Source: Hoylesella nanceiensis DSM 19126 = JCM 15639 (GTDB lineage: Bacteria; Bacteroidota; Bacteroidia; Bacteroidales; Bacteroidaceae). From it: a stretch of 64,000 bases of DNA. The notes beneath the pieces were generated by a model, which saw only the letters and a program-made list of their open reading frames with translations, did not search any database and had not been told where the DNA came from. The DNA lies in the NCBI RefSeq assembly GCF_000379965.1, contig NZ_KB904327.1:248001-312000 (forward strand), in the 5' to 3' direction. Positions 63,501-64,000 of the stretch are shown here, one piece after another. The position numbers were made by a program, and so were the translations under genes. How positions within the stretch are numbered: the first letter of the stretch is position 1; each line of letters begins with the position of its first letter.

Positions 63501-64000
63501 ATCTGATATTGTTTTTTCTCTATTGAATACAGGAATAATAACCGACGCTTCGAGGTTAAAGTGATAGTCATTAAATTGAATGGGTTGATAATTTGCAATG
63601 TTTACAAGCATCTTTTGTTTATCAAGAAATACTGTAAAGGCCTTTTCCATATCAATTTGTATGTCTCGAAAAGCCGCATTTACATAATCAAACTGTTTCT
63701 CCCCACTCTTCCTATTGTCTGTTTCTGTTTTTGTGTAGAGGTATTCATCAATATGAACAATTTTATTATTGGCTCCAGCAAACAAGCGGAACGAATACCA
63801 ACCAGCATACTTATAGCTTTCTTCTTTGTTTGAATTGAGGAATTCTCTCAATGCTTGAGTTTTGATAAGAACAAGCTGTCCAAAGTCAAAATCATCTCTA
63901 ACACTTCCTATTTGATAGTTTATTAGAGGATGTTTTTGTATTTGTCCTTCAATGATGTCATAATGATCTGCATACACAATATCTGCATCAGTATCTTTTG
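60513..64000 (-). CDS. Giant fusion: GT2 (partial) - GT2 - DUF4922 (HIT-like) - SpoIID/LytB, 5' end outside the window
   Basis: The frame is open to the window edge, so the N-terminus is missing; at least 1160 residues are visible. Counted from the last in-window codons: the end of a first GT2 domain (about 1-115, DADIVYADHYDII), a complete second GT2 (about 140-400, ASVIIPVFNREKTISDAV, DNHSTDDT, QLDSDDLYSS). Next a DUF4922 module (about 430-720) with a cysteine pair CFLCKK and a HIT-like DHLHFQAG. Last a SpoIID/LytB amidase-enhancer domain (about 760-1154, KAHSVISRSWLL, CCGGATEEYQYCW, GAGWGHGVGLCQIGA). Neighbouring AmpG suggests a role in cell-wall turnover. Confidence 0.85.
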   Translation of the reverse strand, partial: KDTDADIVYADHYDIIEGQIQKHPLINYQIGSVRDDFDFGQLVLIKTQALREFLNSNKEESYKYAGWYSFRLFAGANNKIVHIDEYLYTKTETDNRKSGEKQFDYVNAAFRDIQIDMEKAFTVFLDKQKMLVNIANYQPIQFNDYHFNLEASVIIPVFNREKTISDAVLSALKQKTSFRFNVIVVDNHSTDDTTNILSELSKSYQNLVHLIPERTDLGIGGCWNYAINSTHCGKFAVQLDSDDLYSSSSTLQKVVDAFYKQKAAMIVGSYRICNFELETLPPGLIDHKEWTDNNGCNNALRINGLGAPRAFYTPILREIGFPNTSYGEDYAVGLRISRDYKIGRIYDELYLCRRWGGNSDAALSIEKVNANNLYKDKIRTIEILARFNKNITNNNSLVNSSLNRFFNQQLSHWKEVEKRYKRLSEIETKTLEIGENYVKLQHNPSRLVSTGASISKADIEQRPCFLCKKQRPEEQLIKRFDSRFEILVNPFPILPIHFTIASTQHQPQRIYSNIDEVYHFLCEFPEMMLFYNGPLSGASAPDHLHFQAGTNGILPLQNDWNRLKNDIKPLVLINEQEQLGIINTFIVPVFVIQYQRGQSQIELFKLLYNSLKEIQPETEEPMMNIISWRNEKEFITVVIPREKHRPECYYAKGNLQRMISPGALDMSGLIITPKKEDFDTLSGAEAVSIIQECGFTSEKVNRVCDVIERNKHFKPTSFTTALLSEQPTISVGILCDKQIDIILNDVYTAKGQSIQGEQSLVFDDGGILWNGKNYQEITFHPQTSNASFTLKNVSIGINFHWERKEEQTFEGALKLIIDSDKIWAINILPLENYLSSVISSEMSATSSLELLKAHSVISRSWLLNQIEKHNQSKSEQSNNFFSFTKTDKEIIRWYDREDHSLFDVCGDDHCQRYQGISKGITPNAAKAIKETTGEVLLSNNEICDARFSKCCGGATEEYQYCWDNNPKDYLIALKDDKEGKEIDLTSESTAHQWIVDSPDAFCNTTDKKILSQVLKDYDQETKDFYRWEISYSQEELKELISKKLNTDLGNIIDIIALERGKSGRIYRLKIVGSEKEIIIGKELEIRRTLSSSHLYSSAFIIEKSVDSNNIPTSFTLKGAGWGHGVGLCQIGAAVMGEQGFDYKEILLHYYKNVEIKKIYTK

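Overview
The window is a stretch of AT-rich chromosome from a Bacteroidetes bacterium, most likely Prevotella or a close relative. Support comes from the promoters (a -7 box TAnnTTTG, sometimes with TTTG 19-20 bases upstream), a type IX secretion sorting domain, a PPi-dependent phosphofructokinase, DUF4230 proteins, a GH133/GT4/GH57 glycogen cluster and a carboxynorspermidine synthase-type spermidine gene. No rRNA, tRNA, CRISPR array or insertion sequence was found.

Layout. 0-5 kb: glycogen operon (debranching enzyme, GT4 synthase, GH57-like protein), then a candidate short RNA and an orphan ECF sigma factor. 6-12 kb: GH20 hexosaminidase with a long leader, rpe with a small upstream ORF, gdhA and a DUF4230 pair. 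12-21 kb: a cysteine-rich secreted protein, a lipoprotein, a sulfatase, a compact copper-type P-ATPase, uvrA and a T9SS cargo protein. 21-34 kb: a LysM/PorT-like/POT operon, dinB, pyruvate kinase, recA, the spermidine gene and ygiQ. 34-49 kb: an envelope operon, pfp, a GH25 lysozyme, an Omp85 protein, mscL, gapA, miaA, a lipid-kinase-like gene, pyrK-pyrD and an M48 protease. 50-53 kb: three glycosyltransferases. 53-59 kb: a complete integrated microvirus. 59-64 kb: an AmpG-like permease and a giant GT2-GT2-DUF4922-SpoIID fusion that runs off the window.

Two systems stand out. First, a 6.15-kb Microviridae provirus (Rep VP4, capsid VP1, pilot VP2, a scaffold-position ORF and two undescribed small genes) lies exactly between two 28-bp dif-like sites, which points to capture by the host XerC/XerD recombinases because no integrase is present. 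Second, six intergenic regions (5.75, 13.8, 25.2, 31.3, 40.6 and 49.6 kb) each carry a tandem array of degenerate 22-bp units in strict register: four units (88 bp) in five arrays and five units (110 bp) in the sixth. The units follow AAwAGCAwTG-nnn-TTA-nnnnnn and all read in the same direction along the window, whatever the direction of nearby genes. I do not recognise this repeat as a described family.

Several genes (dinB, the Omp85 gene, a GT2, the 31-kb hypothetical gene, the provirus leader ORF) have the start codon 5-6 bases after the -7 box, which predicts leaderless mRNAs. Three enzymes show altered key motifs: the GH57-like protein, the P-type ATPase and the lipid-kinase-like protein.
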